In this document: one piece after another, positions 35,515 through 36,735 of the stretch
Layout of the letters: each line of letters opens with the position of its first letter
How positions within the stretch are numbered: the stretch's first letter is position 1
DNA from: Mariniblastus sp.
Lineage (GTDB): Bacteria; Planctomycetota; Planctomycetia; Pirellulales; Pirellulaceae
Length of the DNA stretch: 36,735 nucleotides
Direction: 5' to 3'
Assembly (NCBI GenBank): GCA_028823415.1
Contig: JAPKBL010000048.1
Span: forward strand, 1-36,735
The notes under the pieces: generated by a model
Databases searched by the model: none
What the model saw: only the letters and a program-made list of their open reading frames with translations
What the model was told of the DNA's origin: nothing
Translations under genes and position numbers: made by a program

Positions 35515-36591
35515 ATGAAACCTACACCCAGTTTAACAAAGGCCCTTTGTATCGGCATCTTAATGGTTCATTGCTCCCTTGCATCGGGCCAATACAAAGA
35601 AGAGCAAACGGTCAACGAATCGATTGGGGTGTTAAACGAAATCATGTCGATTCCGGCTCAAGGAATACCCCGTAGCATGTTGCGCGACGCGCAGGCTGTG
35701 GCCATTTTCCCAGGCGTCGTCAAAGCGAGTTTCGTCGTTGGCGCTCGACACGGAAATGGTGTCGTTATGATTCGTGACGACAAGGGTGGCTGGCATGCTC
35801 CCGTTTTCGCGAGTCTTACCGGCGGCAACATTGGCTGGCAGGTCGGAGTTCAATCAACGGATGTCGTTTTGGTTTTCAAAACTCGAAAAAGTGTGAACGG
35901 GCTATTATCTGGACGGATGACCCTTGGAGCTGACGCTGGAATCGCTGCCGGCCCAATTGGAAGACAGGCAACCGCAGCAACCGATTCTGGACTCGGTTCG
36001 CAAATTTATTCGTACTCCAGAAGCCGCGGTTTGTTCGCTGGAGTTTCATTCGATGGATCCGTGGTTCGAATGGACTCCATCCGCAACGCAACCTACTACA
36101 AGTCGTCGACACCTGGTGGTCCAGTCACGATCCCCTTGAGTGCTCAACGACTCGGTCGCGAAGTAATGCAGTATACGGGAACCGCGACGGCTGCCACTTT
36201 CAGTGATAATCTCAATCAAGTCCCCACCTTAAAAGCTTCCACTTCAAACCAATCCAAACCAATCCTTGCCCAACAGTATTCCGAGCAAGAGGTCGACCAA
36301 TTGCGAGATCAACTCGCAAAAATCGCCCCTGAGATGTACGGGGTGCTTGATCCAAAATGGCAGCGTTACCTCGGTTTACCGGCTCAGGTTTTTAAAGCAA
36401 ATGGGCATCCATCGGTAGAATCTCTGATCAAATGCAGGACAAATTTCGAATACGTTTGCAATGACCCCAAGCTTGTAAAACTGGCACGCTACCCCGAGTT
36501 TCAATCGACCTATGGTTTGCTCTGTCATTACATCCATGAACTCTCCAACGTAAAAACGACCTTTGACCTTCCTGCACCCCCTGTCAATTAG
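35515..36591 (+). CDS. Exported SYLF-domain (YSC84-like) lipid-binding protein
   Basis: A 358-residue protein. I use the ATG at 35515, with AAGGAA about 8 nt upstream and a signal peptide right after it (ALCIGILMVHCSLASG). The frame is open to 35281 but the added part looks non-coding. The SYLF/YSC84 domain spans about 30-225: IPRSMLRDAQAVAIFPGVVK, ASFVVGARHGNGVVMIRDDK, GWHAPVFASLTGGNIGWQVG, VLVFKTRKSVNGLLSG and SYSRSRGLFAGVSFDGS. These domains bind phosphoinositide-type or other lipids in eukaryotes; in bacteria the role is open. After it comes a Ser/Thr/Gln linker and a helical C-terminal region (about 245-350; EVDQLRDQLAKIAPEMYGVL, WQRYLGLPAQVF) without a known family. A terminator follows 45 nt downstream. 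Confidence 0.9.
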   Translation: MKPTPSLTKALCIGILMVHCSLASGQYKEEQTVNESIGVLNEIMSIPAQGIPRSMLRDAQAVAIFPGVVKASFVVGARHGNGVVMIRDDKGGWHAPVFASLTGGNIGWQVGVQSTDVVLVFKTRKSVNGLLSGRMTLGADAGIAAGPIGRQATAATDSGLGSQIYSYSRSRGLFAGVSFDGSVVRMDSIRNATYYKSSTPGGPVTIPLSAQRLGREVMQYTGTATAATFSDNLNQVPTLKASTSNQSKPILAQQYSEQEVDQLRDQLAKIAPEMYGVLDPKWQRYLGLPAQVFKANGHPSVESLIKCRTNFEYVCNDPKLVKLARYPEFQSTYGLLCHYIHELSNVKTTFDLPAPPVN

Positions 36592-36635
36592 TGCGGTCCC
36601 CCAAGCTCCTTCGTCCAAAAAAAGATCAACACGTG

Positions 36636-36673
36636 TGCAGCTCGTCCACTTGAGACAGGCTGCATTTTTTTTT
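36636..36673 (+). terminator. Rho-independent terminator after the SYLF gene
   Basis: Stem TGCAGC (36636-36641) / GCTGCA (36659-36664) with a 17-nt loop, which can add a short inner GTC/GAC pairing, followed by nine T residues (36665-36673). After it, to the end of the window (36735), I see no gene. Confidence 0.8.
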
Positions 36674-36735
36674 GGCGAGCTAAATCAAACAATCATGCCC
36701 AACACCAATTCACTCAATCGAATTCGATGGTGGCG

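Overview
The window looks like chromosomal DNA of a free-living, probably aquatic, planctomycete (Planctomycetota, most likely Pirellulales or a close relative). This is inferred from gene content. There are two copies of the planctomycete-type pair made of a PSCyt1/DUF1549/DUF1553 protein and a DUF1501 protein. There is also an S1 sulfatase, an ECF sigma factor next to a membrane Ser/Thr kinase, an FG-GAP/VCBS protein, and many small secreted proteins of unknown function. There is no integrase, transposase, phage gene or CRISPR array. Base composition looks balanced, and genes lie on both strands in short operons.

Layout. 1-142: tRNA-Ser(CGA) with a strong terminator. 142-915: a decayed patch with the C-terminal remnant of a LuxR-type response regulator. 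1091-3476: sulfatase facing a DJ-1/PfpI protein. 3683-5500: an isolated transcription unit with a near-perfect sigma-54 promoter, two dyad sites upstream, an unusual exported repeat protein and a terminator. 5595-6037: a broken GH5 glycoside hydrolase. 6230-7126: SMP-30/gluconolactonase-like lactonase. 7158-9545 (minus): ECF sigma factor then Ser/Thr kinase. 9632-19596: two PSD1-DUF1501 operons arranged back to back around a shared 344-bp intergenic region, one with a discoidin-like and one with a LamG-like insert. 19707-20564: conserved protein of unknown function. 20610-23482 (minus): an alpha/beta hydrolase upstream of an FG-GAP protein whose reading frame is interrupted only by one in-frame TGA. 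23802-27732: glutamate decarboxylase, a membrane protein and a class I photolyase, all co-oriented. 27829-36591: a secreted planctomycete protein, a small membrane protein, a large MscS-type channel, and three exported proteins (NTF2-like, Pro/Arg-rich, SYLF/YSC84).

How the parts fit. The sulfatase, the PSD1/DUF1501 systems, the hydrolase, the lactonase and the GH5 remnant point to processing of sulfated or acylated polysaccharides and sugar acids at the cell surface. GAD, photolyase, MscS and DJ-1 suggest acid, light, osmotic and carbonyl stress handling.

The two observations most worth following are: (1) the TGA at 21561-21563, which is in frame with both halves of the FG-GAP protein, is followed directly by a Cys codon, and lies at the base of a SECIS-like hairpin, so this may be a selenoprotein; and (2) the sigma-54-controlled repeat protein at 3833-5419, which matches no family I know. 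All calls come from reading the sequence; no database search was run.
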